NCBI RefSeq assembly: GCF_020217025.1
Contig: NZ_JAIWOF010000169.1
Span: 1 to 10,000 of the forward strand
Source: Flavobacterium sp.
Lineage (GTDB): Bacteria; Bacteroidota; Bacteroidia; Flavobacteriales; Flavobacteriaceae
Direction of reading: 5' to 3'
DNA: 10,000 nucleotides
Both the position numbers and the translations under genes were made by a program. The notes under the pieces were generated by a model. The model had not been told where the DNA came from and made no database searches. It was given only the letters and a program-made list of their open reading frames with translations. Within the stretch, counting starts at the first letter, position 1. Every line of letters begins with the position of its first letter. Shown in pieces: positions 1-7,207 of the stretch.

Positions 1-2333
1 CTAGCCGAAGCACCACCGTTAGAAGCTAACCAAGCGTTTAAAGCAGTTGTGTTTCCATTACCATCACATTGTACTTCTAAGTTAGAAGCTTGAGTTGTGA
101 TTGTTGGATTCGTGTTATCAACAATGGTAAAAGTTTGTGTAATTGTTTGAGTACTACATGAAGTAATTATTGTATATGTTCTTGTTACTATAAGAGGACA
201 ACTACCATTTGAAGAATCAACATAAGATATAGTATAATTTAATTGATTGTTTGATACACTTCCGCCAGCATTAATAAAATCCTGAAGATTAATATTAACT
301 GGTGTTTCACTAAATACTAAAGGAGAAATTACAGAAGAATTACAGCCATTTATATTTACAGATTGAGGAGATGTAATTATTGGATTTCCAACTATATTAA
401 TTTGTAAAGTATAGTAACAACCATTTGCATTTGGTGGTACAGCATAGTAATTGAAACTACCTAAAGTATTTGGAAATGGATTTGAATTGGTATATTCAAT
501 TGTACTTCCATTAACCGGATAACTGTTATAAAATTGTGTACCAATTGGATAGTTTGACGCAATCGAATTGAAAGGAATTTGAGCTATAGGACTACAATAA
601 TTAAAAACTAATTCGGTAATAGTATTTTGACAGTTTTGATTAATGAAGTTTGTAGCATCAATCATTGTCGTTATAGGATTTAAAATAGGATCTCCAATAC
701 ATAAACCACTTGTAACATATCCTTGAATAAAAGGTTTATTTATAATTTGTATTCCTGTAATTGCACCAATTCCATTTATGTAACCAAATAATGATGCAGA
801 AGGAGCACAGTTTGGATTTTTCAATAAAAAGCAATCCTCAGTTATTTTTATTTTATATTTTAATTCTCCTAAGATTGTTGTTGGAGTTGCTGGAACAGGT
901 AATGTTCCAATATCCCAAATAAGAGTACCAGATGGACCATCATTTGGATTAAAATAAACACTATTTGGAGTTGGTAGCGGACTAAAATTAATAATTCCGC
1001 TTTGACTTCCATTTACAAATGTTGCTGTATATGGTAATTGAATTTTTATTTGAGCATTATTTATATTTTCGGTTCCTTCATTAAGAATTTTGATTGAGTA
1101 TTCAATTTCTTGGCCAGGAGTAACAGTTGTCGTAGAAGTCGCTGGTACACCATTAATGGTTACTAAAGACATGACTCCTTCAGGGTCTGGAATATAAGCG
1201 TCTACAGCCATTGCAGCCATAAAAATTACATAGGTATCTTGAGTTGAGCCATATCTAAGTGTTGTGGATGTTTGATTGTTTGCAATTACAGAGTTACTTG
1301 GATTAGGAATATTAAACATTGAAATATCTAGTCCCGTATTGTTAACTAAATTTGGATTTCTTGTATTTCCTCCAGTTTGAATGGAAGAATTAAAGAAATT
1401 ATTAGTTGAATTACCAGTGTGGTTTAAAGCTTGCCAATTGTTATCACTAGATCTTTGTATATTGAAATAGTCACCACTAATACTTCTATCACCTTCACCT
1501 GCCATTAAACCAAGTTTAACATTAACTTGACCTGTTTGAACCGCATTAAATCCTGAAATAGGAATTTGGTGGCTTAAAGTTGAGTTTCCTTGTACATAGG
1601 CGTGACCATCAAAAACAGTGATATCTCTCCATTTCATTTTTGAATTTTCATAGACAACAATAATTCCCCAACCTCCATAATAACCAGTTGAACCACCATT
1701 TCCTTCAACTAGCGCTATATCAGCCACAGTATATTTACCTATTCCATTTGCTTTTACGTATTCAGTAATTTCAGCAAAAGCTGAATACATAAAACCATCA
1801 GAGTTTTGAGGATAATATATATCGTTTGTATTTGCAGTTATTTCAGTATATGATGAAGAAGTAGGACCTTTAAGTTTAACTTTTCTTTTATTAAATGTTT
1901 TAGTTACTGAATTTTTAGTCACATTAAAAATATCGGGACTATTTGAGCCATCCGATGATCTTCCCGTCCAGTATAAACCAGCAAAAACAACTTTAGAACA
2001 TTCTGGAACAGCACCATTTTCAGTTGAAAATGTTAAATTAGCGCTTGAAGAATTAAATGTATTTGAGTCACCATCTATATCAACATAAATCATGTTATTA
2101 TTACTATTGGGCTCATTAACATCGTAATTATTCAATGTTAAATTTGTATTTCCTATCAAAGTAAAATCACCTTTAATATTATAAATACTTGTAGAAGGGG
2201 AAGCAATAGGTTTGCGTGGAGTAAAATTGACTCTTACCTGAGAATGCATTACAATACTTATCAATAAAAAGAATATTATGATAATATTTTTTCCACTAAA
2301 ACTTACATCTTTAGAGTAATTTTTTGTTTTCAT
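1..2333 (-). CDS. Giant secreted/surface protein with DUF11-like and HYR-like modules (N-terminal 777 codons, 3' end outside window)
   Basis: The reading frame is open from the ATG at 2333 to the left edge, ending inside an AGN codon. Residues 1-31 form a signal peptide: a basic start, a hydrophobic stretch at about 17-29, then HSQ. Residues about 60-330 form a large extracellular module with landmarks VVFAGLYWTGR (about 116), GGWGIIVVYE (about 219) and ITVFDGHAYV (about 237). A DUF11-like beta-sandwich with TPGQEIEYSIKILNEG lies at about 390-475, followed by Cys-containing Asn/Thr-rich beta modules. A HYR-like repeat begins at VDNTNPTITT (about 736) and runs into SNLEVQCDGNGNTTALNAW, a unit that recurs in tandem in giant flavobacterial adhesins. 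Such proteins normally end in a type IX secretion sorting domain, which would lie off the left edge. The start lies 10 nt after the preceding stop, so the two genes are probably co-transcribed. Adhesion or gliding function is inferred from the architecture only. Confidence 0.85.
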   Translation of the reverse strand, partial: MKTKNYSKDVSFSGKNIIIIFFLLISIVMHSQVRVNFTPRKPIASPSTSIYNIKGDFTLIGNTNLTLNNYDVNEPNSNNNMIYVDIDGDSNTFNSSSANLTFSTENGAVPECSKVVFAGLYWTGRSSDGSNSPDIFNVTKNSVTKTFNKRKVKLKGPTSSSYTEITANTNDIYYPQNSDGFMYSAFAEITEYVKANGIGKYTVADIALVEGNGGSTGYYGGWGIIVVYENSKMKWRDITVFDGHAYVQGNSTLSHQIPISGFNAVQTGQVNVKLGLMAGEGDRSISGDYFNIQRSSDNNWQALNHTGNSTNNFFNSSIQTGGNTRNPNLVNNTGLDISMFNIPNPSNSVIANNQTSTTLRYGSTQDTYVIFMAAMAVDAYIPDPEGVMSLVTINGVPATSTTTVTPGQEIEYSIKILNEGTENINNAQIKIQLPYTATFVNGSQSGIINFSPLPTPNSVYFNPNDGPSGTLIWDIGTLPVPATPTTILGELKYKIKITEDCFLLKNPNCAPSASLFGYINGIGAITGIQIINKPFIQGYVTSGLCIGDPILNPITTMIDATNFINQNCQNTITELVFNYCSPIAQIPFNSIASNYPIGTQFYNSYPVNGSTIEYTNSNPFPNTLGSFNYYAVPPNANGCYYTLQINIVGNPIITSPQSVNINGCNSSVISPLVFSETPVNINLQDFINAGGSVSNNQLNYTISYVDSSNGSCPLIVTRTYTIITSCSTQTITQTFTIVDNTNPTITTQASNLEVQCDGNGNTTALNAWLASNGGASA

Positions 2334-2343
2334 TTTTTTAAAT

Positions 2344-2826
2344 TTATTGTGGAACACTTATCTGATAGGTGATAAATAAATTAGGATTATTTACATTCAG
2401 TACTGAAAATACACTTTGGTAATCAGTTTCAATAATTACATGAAGTAATTCTAAATTTACTAAAGAATTCAAAGAAACTAAATCAATTGGGCTAATATTG
2501 TTTCTAATTCTTAGTATACAATATTTTAAATTTGACAGTTCTACTGCACTTAATTGATTTATTTTATATAAATTTTCGTAACGAATGTCTAAAATAGTTC
2601 CTCCATTAGAATTATTAGAATTTCTTGAAAATTGATTGGATTCTAGTTGAACTAAATCTGTTGAATTTAAAACTACAGAAAGTGTATTCTTAAGTTCTTG
2701 ATTTGATTCAAAATTAATATCGTTACAATTATAAATTTGTTGGGCTCTAATACTTATTGTAGAACACATTAAGAAAAGAGAACAAAATAATAATGTTCTA
2801 GTTTCAATTTTTAATGGACTTTCCAT
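2344..2826 (-). CDS. Small exported protein of unknown function, upstream partner of the giant secreted protein
   Basis: This 160-residue protein begins with a clear signal peptide: a charged start up to R10, a hydrophobic core LLFCSLFLMCSTISI, and a probable cleavage site after RAQ near residue 29. The mature part of about 130 residues is rich in Asn, Ser and Leu, with a stretch at about 90-130 (LSAVELSNLKYCILRI, then LVSLNSLVNLELLHVII) that weakly recalls leucine-rich repeat spacing. No catalytic motif is visible and I do not recognise the family. There is no lipobox, because the Cys residues in the hydrophobic core are not followed by a typical lipoprotein context. It precedes the giant secreted protein by 10 nt in the same direction, so a role in its export, folding or anchoring is a reasonable guess and nothing more. 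The start is the only ATG before the signal peptide. Confidence 0.7.
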   Translation of the reverse strand: MESPLKIETRTLLFCSLFLMCSTISIRAQQIYNCNDINFESNQELKNTLSVVLNSTDLVQLESNQFSRNSNNSNGGTILDIRYENLYKINQLSAVELSNLKYCILRIRNNISPIDLVSLNSLVNLELLHVIIETDYQSVFSVLNVNNPNLFITYQISVPQ

Positions 2827-2969
2827 AATAATAATTTTAAAAAATTAATAATTACAGTAAGCTGATTTTAAGGTTTGGTTTAGGGGATGAAAATGAAGTT
2901 AAGTTTAAAAGAGAAAAATGGGGAATTGAATATTTAACACTGCTAAATTACTCAAAAACCAACACTTAG

Positions 2970-3004
2970 TTAGCTTTAGGTGGGGGTTTTCGATAAAGTG
3001 CTAA
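2970..3004. other. Imperfect hairpin in the divergent intergenic region between the secreted-protein operon and sixA
   Basis: TTAGC-TTTA (2970-2978) can pair with TAAA-GT-GCTAA (2994-3004), giving nine base pairs with a two-base bulge and a 15-base loop that contains a G5T4 run. No T-run follows the stem on either strand, so it is not a standard terminator. The 267 bp region 2827-3093 must hold promoters for both directions, yet I find no exact TAnnTTTG element on either strand. The nearest to sixA is TAGTAATTTG at about 3064, which has the wrong spacing. A second imperfect dyad, TTTAACACTGCTAAA (2933-2947), lies nearby. Function is unknown. Confidence 0.3.
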
Positions 3005-3093
3005 AAATAATCTATTAACTAACTTAAAATTAATAAAAGCTTTAACTTCTAATTCAAAAAAAAGTAGTAATTTGAATCTCTAAACTAATAACT

Positions 3094-3597
3094 ATGAAAA
3101 ATTTAATACTTATTAGACATTCAAAGTCGAGTTGGGATGCACCAGTTCAAGATATTGACAGATCTATTTCCCAAAGAGGTGTTCGTGATGCCCATTTAAT
3201 AGCTTCAAAAACTCCTCAAATTTTGCCTTCATCTTATATTGTTTGGAGCAGTAAAGCAAAACGAACGCAAGAAACAGCATTCATTTTTTCTCAATACCTT
3301 TCTATTCCGCTTGAAACTATCCATTTTTCAGACGATTTATACACGTTTGATTCTAAAAAGTTGGAAAAAAGTATAAAAAAATGTGAAAATTCATATGATA
3401 GTTTAATTCTTTTTGGACATAATGAAGCTATTACAAAATTTGTTAATAAATTTGGAGACCTTTATATAGATAATGTCCCAACATCTGGTGTTGTTGCTTT
3501 GCAATTTGATACGGATGATTGGAATACGATTTCAAAAGGACAAACTAAAGCAACATTATTTCCAAGCCAGTTTAAAAATGAACAATCCCACAAATAA
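3094..3597 (+). CDS. sixA: SixA-type histidine phosphatase, first gene of the polyphosphate operon
   Basis: This 167-residue cytoplasmic protein belongs to the histidine phosphatase (phosphoglycerate mutase-like) superfamily. The N-terminal catalytic motif LIRHSKSSWD contains the phosphorylated H9 and R8, with Ser where many relatives have Gly or Ala. SSKAKRTQETA (52-62) carries the second phosphate-binding Arg (R57), and LFGHNEA (106-112) carries the second catalytic His (H109). This motif set and length fit the SixA group, described as phosphohistidine phosphatases acting on phosphorelay or PTS proteins. The real substrate here is not evident from sequence. The gene overlaps ppk1 by 20 nt and precedes ppx, so it is probably co-expressed with polyphosphate metabolism. 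The start codon is the first ATG and directly precedes the catalytic strand, so little else is possible. Confidence 0.88.
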   Translation: MKNLILIRHSKSSWDAPVQDIDRSISQRGVRDAHLIASKTPQILPSSYIVWSSKAKRTQETAFIFSQYLSIPLETIHFSDDLYTFDSKKLEKSIKKCENSYDSLILFGHNEAITKFVNKFGDLYIDNVPTSGVVALQFDTDDWNTISKGQTKATLFPSQFKNEQSHK

Positions 3598-5662
3598 TTA
3601 TATAGATAGAGAAAAAAGTTGGTTAACATTTAATGCAAGAGTGCTTCAAGAAGCCAATGATGAAAATGTACCTTTATTAGATCGATTTCGTTTCCTTGGG
3701 ATTTTCTCGAATAACTTAGATGAGTTTTTTAGAGTTCGTTACGCAGCCATTCGTCGAATGAGTCTTGAAACTACTGAAACCGAAAAAATTCTTGGAGTTC
3801 CCGCTGAACAATTACTTAAAGAAATTACCGATATTGTTATCGAACAACAATCGGAAAGTTTACGAATTTTAAGCGAAATCGAAAAAAAACTCGAAAATGA
3901 GAACATCTATATTATTAACGAAAAACAAGTTAATACAGAACAAGAAGTTTTTATTCACGATTATTTCATCCAAAAAGTTAGTCCAGCAGTTGTAACGATT
4001 ATGTTAAACGATTTAGAAGAATTTCCTCTTTTAAAAGATACTTCTGGATATTTAGCGATTAAATTAGTTATGAAATCAGAATCTCAAAACGAAGAGATTA
4101 AATATGCGGTGATCGAAATTCCAAATACAATAAACCGATTTGTTGTTCTTCCTTCAAATTCTGATAAACAGTATATCATTCTTCTTGATGATGTTATACG
4201 TCTTAACTTAAATAGTATTTTTAATATTTTTGATTACAAGACGATTTCAGCCCACATGATTAAAATTACTCGCGACGCTCAGTTGGAATTTGATAGTGAT
4301 TTGAGTAAAAGTTTAATGGAAAAGATTTCCAATTCCGTTAAAGAAAGAAGAGTAGGTGAGCCGGTTCGTTTTGTTTATGATCAAGCTATCGGTAAAGATA
4401 CTTTGGAGTTTTTCCTTAAAGGAATGAATATTCTAAGTTCTGATAGTATTATTCCGGGTGGAAGATATCACAATCGTAGAGATTACATGAACTTCCCAAA
4501 TTTAGGAAGATACGATTTATTATATAGAGAAAACTTACCATTACCCGTTCCAGGATTATCACTAGAAGGAAGTATTTTAGAGCGAATCAAAAAGAAAGAT
4601 TATTTGCTTTATGCACCCTATCAATCTTTTTCTTATATCATAAAATTTTTGCGTGAAGCGGCTTTAGATCCAAAAGTAGCTTCTATTAAAATTACATTGT
4701 ATCGTTTGGCTAAGAATTCACAAATTGTGAGTTCATTAATTAACGCTGCAAAAAACGGAAAAAAAGTAACGGTTCAAATCGAATTGCAAGCGCGTTTTGA
4801 TGAAGAAAGTAATATTTCCTATTCCGAACAAATGCAAACCGAAGGAATTGAATTAATTTTTGGAGTGAAAGGTTTAAAAGTTCACAGTAAAATTTGTGTT
4901 ATTGAACGAATTGAGGAAGGAAGAGTAAAACGCTATGGATTTATTTCGACCGGAAATTTCAATGAAAATTCTGCAAAAGTTTATACCGATGTGACTTTAT
5001 TTACAAGCAATGTTGAAATTCTTAAAGACGCTGCTAAGATTTTTGATTTCTTCGATGTGAATTATCGCGTACATCGTTACAAACATTTAATTGTTTCGCC
5101 ACATTATACCAGAAGTCGTTTTAATAAACTAATTGATAGAGAAATTTTAAATGCGCTTTCAGGAAAAGAAGCCTATATTAAATTGAAAATGAACAGTATA
5201 TCCGATTTTAAAATGACGGATAAATTGTATGAAGCAAGTCAAGCCGGAGTAAAAATTCAATTGATAATTAGAGGAATTTGTTGTTTGATTCCTGGAGTTA
5301 AAGGTTTAAGCGAAAATATTGAAGCCATCAGTATTGTAGATAATTATTTAGAACATTCCCGAATTTATATTTTTGGAAATGAAGGGGATTCTGAAGTTTT
5401 TATTTCATCGGCGGATTTTATGACTCGTAATTTGGATGCAAGGGTAGAAGTAACCTGTCCTATTTATGATCCTGAAATTAAAAAAGAACTAATTGAAACT
5501 TTTGAAATAGGTTGGAAAGCTAACGTAAAAGCTCGTATTCATTCGGCAGATTTATTAAATCGTTACAGAAAACGTGGTGATGAAAAACCATTTAGAGCCC
5601 AACAAGAAATGTACAATTATTACCAAAACAAATTAGATGTGATTGCCGAGAACGTGCAATAA
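3578..5662 (+). CDS. ppk1: Polyphosphate kinase (PPK1)
   Basis: PPK1 reversibly transfers the ATP gamma-phosphate onto growing polyphosphate chains. The protein is 694 residues, the usual PPK1 size, and begins with the family opening (N)YIDREKSWLTFNARVLQEA. LDRFRFLGIFSNNLDEFFRVR follows in the N-terminal domain. The two phospholipase-D-like catalytic domains are in the second half. H436 in GLKVHSK aligns with the autophosphorylated H435 of E. coli, and H593 in YLEHSRIYIF aligns with E. coli H592. The position matching E. coli H454 is Phe (F455 in RYGFISTGNFNE). The motifs ISTGNFNE, RGICCLIPG and FISSADFMTRNLD are all intact. An in-frame ATG at 3473 would add 35 residues unlike the family and overlap sixA by 125 nt, so 3578 is chosen, leaving a 20 nt overlap. 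No Shine-Dalgarno is seen, as is normal in Bacteroidota. Confidence 0.96.
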   Translation: MNNPTNNYIDREKSWLTFNARVLQEANDENVPLLDRFRFLGIFSNNLDEFFRVRYAAIRRMSLETTETEKILGVPAEQLLKEITDIVIEQQSESLRILSEIEKKLENENIYIINEKQVNTEQEVFIHDYFIQKVSPAVVTIMLNDLEEFPLLKDTSGYLAIKLVMKSESQNEEIKYAVIEIPNTINRFVVLPSNSDKQYIILLDDVIRLNLNSIFNIFDYKTISAHMIKITRDAQLEFDSDLSKSLMEKISNSVKERRVGEPVRFVYDQAIGKDTLEFFLKGMNILSSDSIIPGGRYHNRRDYMNFPNLGRYDLLYRENLPLPVPGLSLEGSILERIKKKDYLLYAPYQSFSYIIKFLREAALDPKVASIKITLYRLAKNSQIVSSLINAAKNGKKVTVQIELQARFDEESNISYSEQMQTEGIELIFGVKGLKVHSKICVIERIEEGRVKRYGFISTGNFNENSAKVYTDVTLFTSNVEILKDAAKIFDFFDVNYRVHRYKHLIVSPHYTRSRFNKLIDREILNALSGKEAYIKLKMNSISDFKMTDKLYEASQAGVKIQLIIRGICCLIPGVKGLSENIEAISIVDNYLEHSRIYIFGNEGDSEVFISSADFMTRNLDARVEVTCPIYDPEIKKELIETFEIGWKANVKARIHSADLLNRYRKRGDEKPFRAQQEMYNYYQNKLDVIAENVQ

Positions 5663-5670
5663 AAATATAG

Positions 5671-6561
5671 ATGATTACAATAAAAAAATATGCAGCTATT
5701 GATATCGGTTCCAATGCCATGAGGTTATTGGTAACCAATATTGTAGAGCAAGAAGGCTGCGCACCACAATTCAATAAGAGTTCCTTAGTACGAGTTCCTA
5801 TTCGTTTAGGACAAGACGCTTTTACCGTAGGCGAAATTACCGAGGAAAATATCGAAAGGATGATTGACGCCATGAAAGCTTTCAAATTATTAATGAAAGT
5901 ACATAAGGTAGAAAAATATCAAGCCTGCGCTACTTCAGCTATGCGCGAAGCTTATAATGGTAAAGAAGTAGTCGAAATCATCAAAAAGAAAGCCGATATA
6001 AAAATTGATATCATCGATGGTAAAAAAGAAGCCGCCATTATTGCGGCATCCGATTTAAAACAATTCATTAGTACTGATAAAGCTTATTTATATGTGGATG
6101 TTGGTGGTGGAAGCACCGAATTTTCTTTGTTCTACGAAGGAAAAATCATCGCATCTAAATCGTTCAAAAACGGAACCGTTCGCTTGTTAAATAACATGGT
6201 AAACGAAGTAGTTTGGCAAGAAATTGAAAAATGGATTAAAACCAATACCGAACCTTTTGAAGATATCACCTTAATTGGTTCTGGAGGAAATATTAATAAA
6301 TTATTCAAATTATCTGAAAAACAACAAGACAAACCGCTTTCGTATGTCTATGTAAGTTCACAATATCAAAAATTGAACAGCATGACCTACGAACAAAGAA
6401 TCGCTGAAATAGGTTTAAATCCAGATCGCGCCGATGTAATTATTCCAGCTACAAGAATCTATCTTAACGCTATGAAATGGAGTGGTGCCCGACATATTTA
6501 TGTACCAAAAATTGGATTATCCGATGGTATCGTGAAAGCGATGTATTATGGAAAGATATAA
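5671..6561 (+). CDS. ppx: Ppx/GppA-family phosphatase, probable exopolyphosphatase (single-module short form)
   Basis: This 296-residue protein of the ASKHA (actin/hexokinase-like) fold is predicted to release terminal phosphate from polyphosphate, or to act on pppGpp. Visible motifs are phosphate-1 AAIDIGSNAMRLL (8-20), ATSAMREA (88-95), a Glu in DGKKEAAII (E120) at the expected catalytic position, phosphate-2 YVDVGGGSTEF (141-151) and the nucleotide-site-like LIGSGGNINK (201-210). NPDRADVIIPA (250-260) is the conserved late motif. It lacks the C-terminal HD-type and extra domains of the 500-residue E. coli Ppx and GppA, so it is the short form with only the two ASKHA subdomains. It starts 8 nt after ppk1 and clearly belongs to that operon, which favours the polyphosphate role over pppGpp, although sequence alone cannot separate the two. 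REP palindromes begin 6 nt after its stop codon. Confidence 0.92.
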   Translation: MITIKKYAAIDIGSNAMRLLVTNIVEQEGCAPQFNKSSLVRVPIRLGQDAFTVGEITEENIERMIDAMKAFKLLMKVHKVEKYQACATSAMREAYNGKEVVEIIKKKADIKIDIIDGKKEAAIIAASDLKQFISTDKAYLYVDVGGGSTEFSLFYEGKIIASKSFKNGTVRLLNNMVNEVVWQEIEKWIKTNTEPFEDITLIGSGGNINKLFKLSEKQQDKPLSYVYVSSQYQKLNSMTYEQRIAEIGLNPDRADVIIPATRIYLNAMKWSGARHIYVPKIGLSDGIVKAMYYGKI

Positions 6562-6567
6562 TAATTA

Positions 6568-6594
6568 GTCCCGTAGGGACGACACATCGGTAGA
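6568..6594 (+). repeat. REP-like palindrome copy 1, full unit
   Basis: The hairpin GTCCC-GTA-GGGAC (6568-6580) has five perfect base pairs and a three-base loop, followed by the tail GACACATCGGTAGA. It differs from copy 2 at three of 27 positions. It begins 6 nt after the ppx stop codon, so it will be transcribed at the 3' end of the polyphosphate operon and could protect or end that mRNA. Confidence 0.8.
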
Positions 6595-6614
6595 TAAAAA
6601 AATCAGAAATATAA

Positions 6615-6641
6615 GTCCCGTAGGGATGACATATTGGTAGA
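6615..6641 (+). repeat. REP-like palindrome copy 2, full unit
   Basis: The hairpin is GTCCC-GTA-GGGAT (the outer pair is G-T), followed by the tail GACATATTGGTAGA. Same orientation as copy 1, with starts 47 nt apart. Both copies run into an A-rich stretch after GGTAGA. The differences from copy 1 are all C-to-T transitions, as expected for old copies of one sequence. Confidence 0.8.
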
Positions 6642-6667
6642 AAAATTTAATTATAATAATTAATTTA

Positions 6668-6694
6668 ATCCCGTAGGGATGGTATAGCGGTAAT
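6668..6694 (+). repeat. REP-like palindrome copy 3, overlapping the transposase start codon
   Basis: ATCCC-GTA-GGGAT (6668-6680) forms a five-pair hairpin. The tail GGTATAGCGGTAAT is more diverged than those of copies 1 and 2 but keeps GGTA. The final bases of the unit are the first bases of the transposase ATG at 6693, so the hairpin lies about 12 nt upstream of that start, where a structure or a bound protein could affect translation. Confidence 0.75.
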
Positions 6695-7154
6695 GGCAAA
6701 CACATATACACAAATTCACATCCAATTTGTTTTTGCGGTAAAATATCGAAACGGATTAATTCATTCGTCATTCAAAGAGGAATTGTACCAATATATTTCA
6801 GGAATAATTAAGGCCAATAATCATAAATTATTAGCGATTAATGGAATGTCAGACCACATTCATATTTTAATCGGAATGCGTCCAACACAATCCATTTCTG
6901 AATTAATGCAAATCATTAAAGCCAATTCCTCCAAATGGATTAACGAGAAAAAGTTTTTAAATGTAAAATTTGAGTGGCAAGAAGGTTACGGAGCATTTTC
7001 GTATTCCAAATCCCATGTTCAAAATGTAATTAAGTACATTCAGAATCAAGAAGAACGTCATAAAACGAAATCATTTCAAGAGGAATATTTAGAATTTTTA
7101 GAAGCTTTTGAAGTGGAGTATGATGAACGTTACATTTTTAAAGAGCCTATTTAA
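6693..7154 (+). CDS. REP-associated tyrosine transposase (RAYT; IS200/Y1 transposase family)
   Basis: This 153-residue HUH-superfamily single-strand DNA nuclease has the complete Y1 transposase fold. It opens with YTQIHIQFVFAVKYRN, has the metal-binding HUH motif at 54-58 (DHIHI, H55 and H57), and has the likely catalytic Tyr at Y115 in VIKYIQNQEER. The WQEGYGAFSYSKS segment (95-107) is typical of this clade. Length is normal (about 150), with no frameshift and no missing catalytic residue, so it may be active. No tnpB gene or guide-RNA-like element is nearby. The flanking palindromes are the expected DNA targets of such enzymes, which cut next to hairpins and, in enterobacteria, are thought to spread REP/REPIN sequences. 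NCBI-style annotation would probably read IS200/IS605 family transposase. The start at 6693 is the first ATG and lies at the end of palindrome copy 3. Confidence 0.93.
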   Translation: MANTYTQIHIQFVFAVKYRNGLIHSSFKEELYQYISGIIKANNHKLLAINGMSDHIHILIGMRPTQSISELMQIIKANSSKWINEKKFLNVKFEWQEGYGAFSYSKSHVQNVIKYIQNQEERHKTKSFQEEYLEFLEAFEVEYDERYIFKEPI

Positions 7155-7171
7155 TGTCATCCCTACGGGAT
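7155..7171 (-). repeat. REP-like palindrome copy 4, inverted, abutting the transposase stop codon
   Basis: Read on the minus strand this is ATCCC-GTA-GGGAT followed by GACA. It thus matches the hairpin and the first four tail bases of copies 1 and 2, and the match then ends exactly at the transposase TAA (7152-7154). With copy 3 it forms an inverted pair enclosing the gene. As RNA it is a hairpin followed by TTTTT on the plus strand (7171-7175), so it could serve as an intrinsic terminator for the transposase. Confidence 0.75.
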
Positions 7172-7207
7172 TTTTAGAAACTGTTAGTTAATCGTTACCA
7201 AGATTTC

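Noticed and set aside
3473..3577. Longer N-terminus for PPK1 from the ATG at 3473
   Set aside because: The extra 35 residues do not resemble PPK1 and would lie entirely inside sixA. The ATG at 3578 gives the normal family start and length.
5592..5885. 97-codon minus-strand reading frame over the ppk1-ppx junction
   Set aside because: It is a shadow of two strongly supported genes on the other strand, and its apparent hydrophobic stretches come from antisense codons.
6132..6332. 66-codon minus-strand reading frame inside ppx
   Set aside because: It is antisense to conserved Ppx motifs, with no independent support.
6562..6692. Three similar repeats about 50 nt apart, resembling the start of a CRISPR array
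   Set aside because: The units are short palindromes with diverging tails and unequal AT-rich gaps (starts 47 and 53 nt apart). Inverted copies lie downstream and no cas gene is present. REP sequences tied to the RAYT gene explain them better.
6565..6771. 68-codon minus-strand reading frame across the REP copies and the transposase start
   Set aside because: It is antisense to the well-supported transposase and the repeats, and shows no recognisable protein character.
6693..7154. IS605-type element with TnpB and a guide (omega) RNA
   Set aside because: No tnpB reading frame exists on either side, and no long structured non-coding stretch is left that could hold such an RNA.
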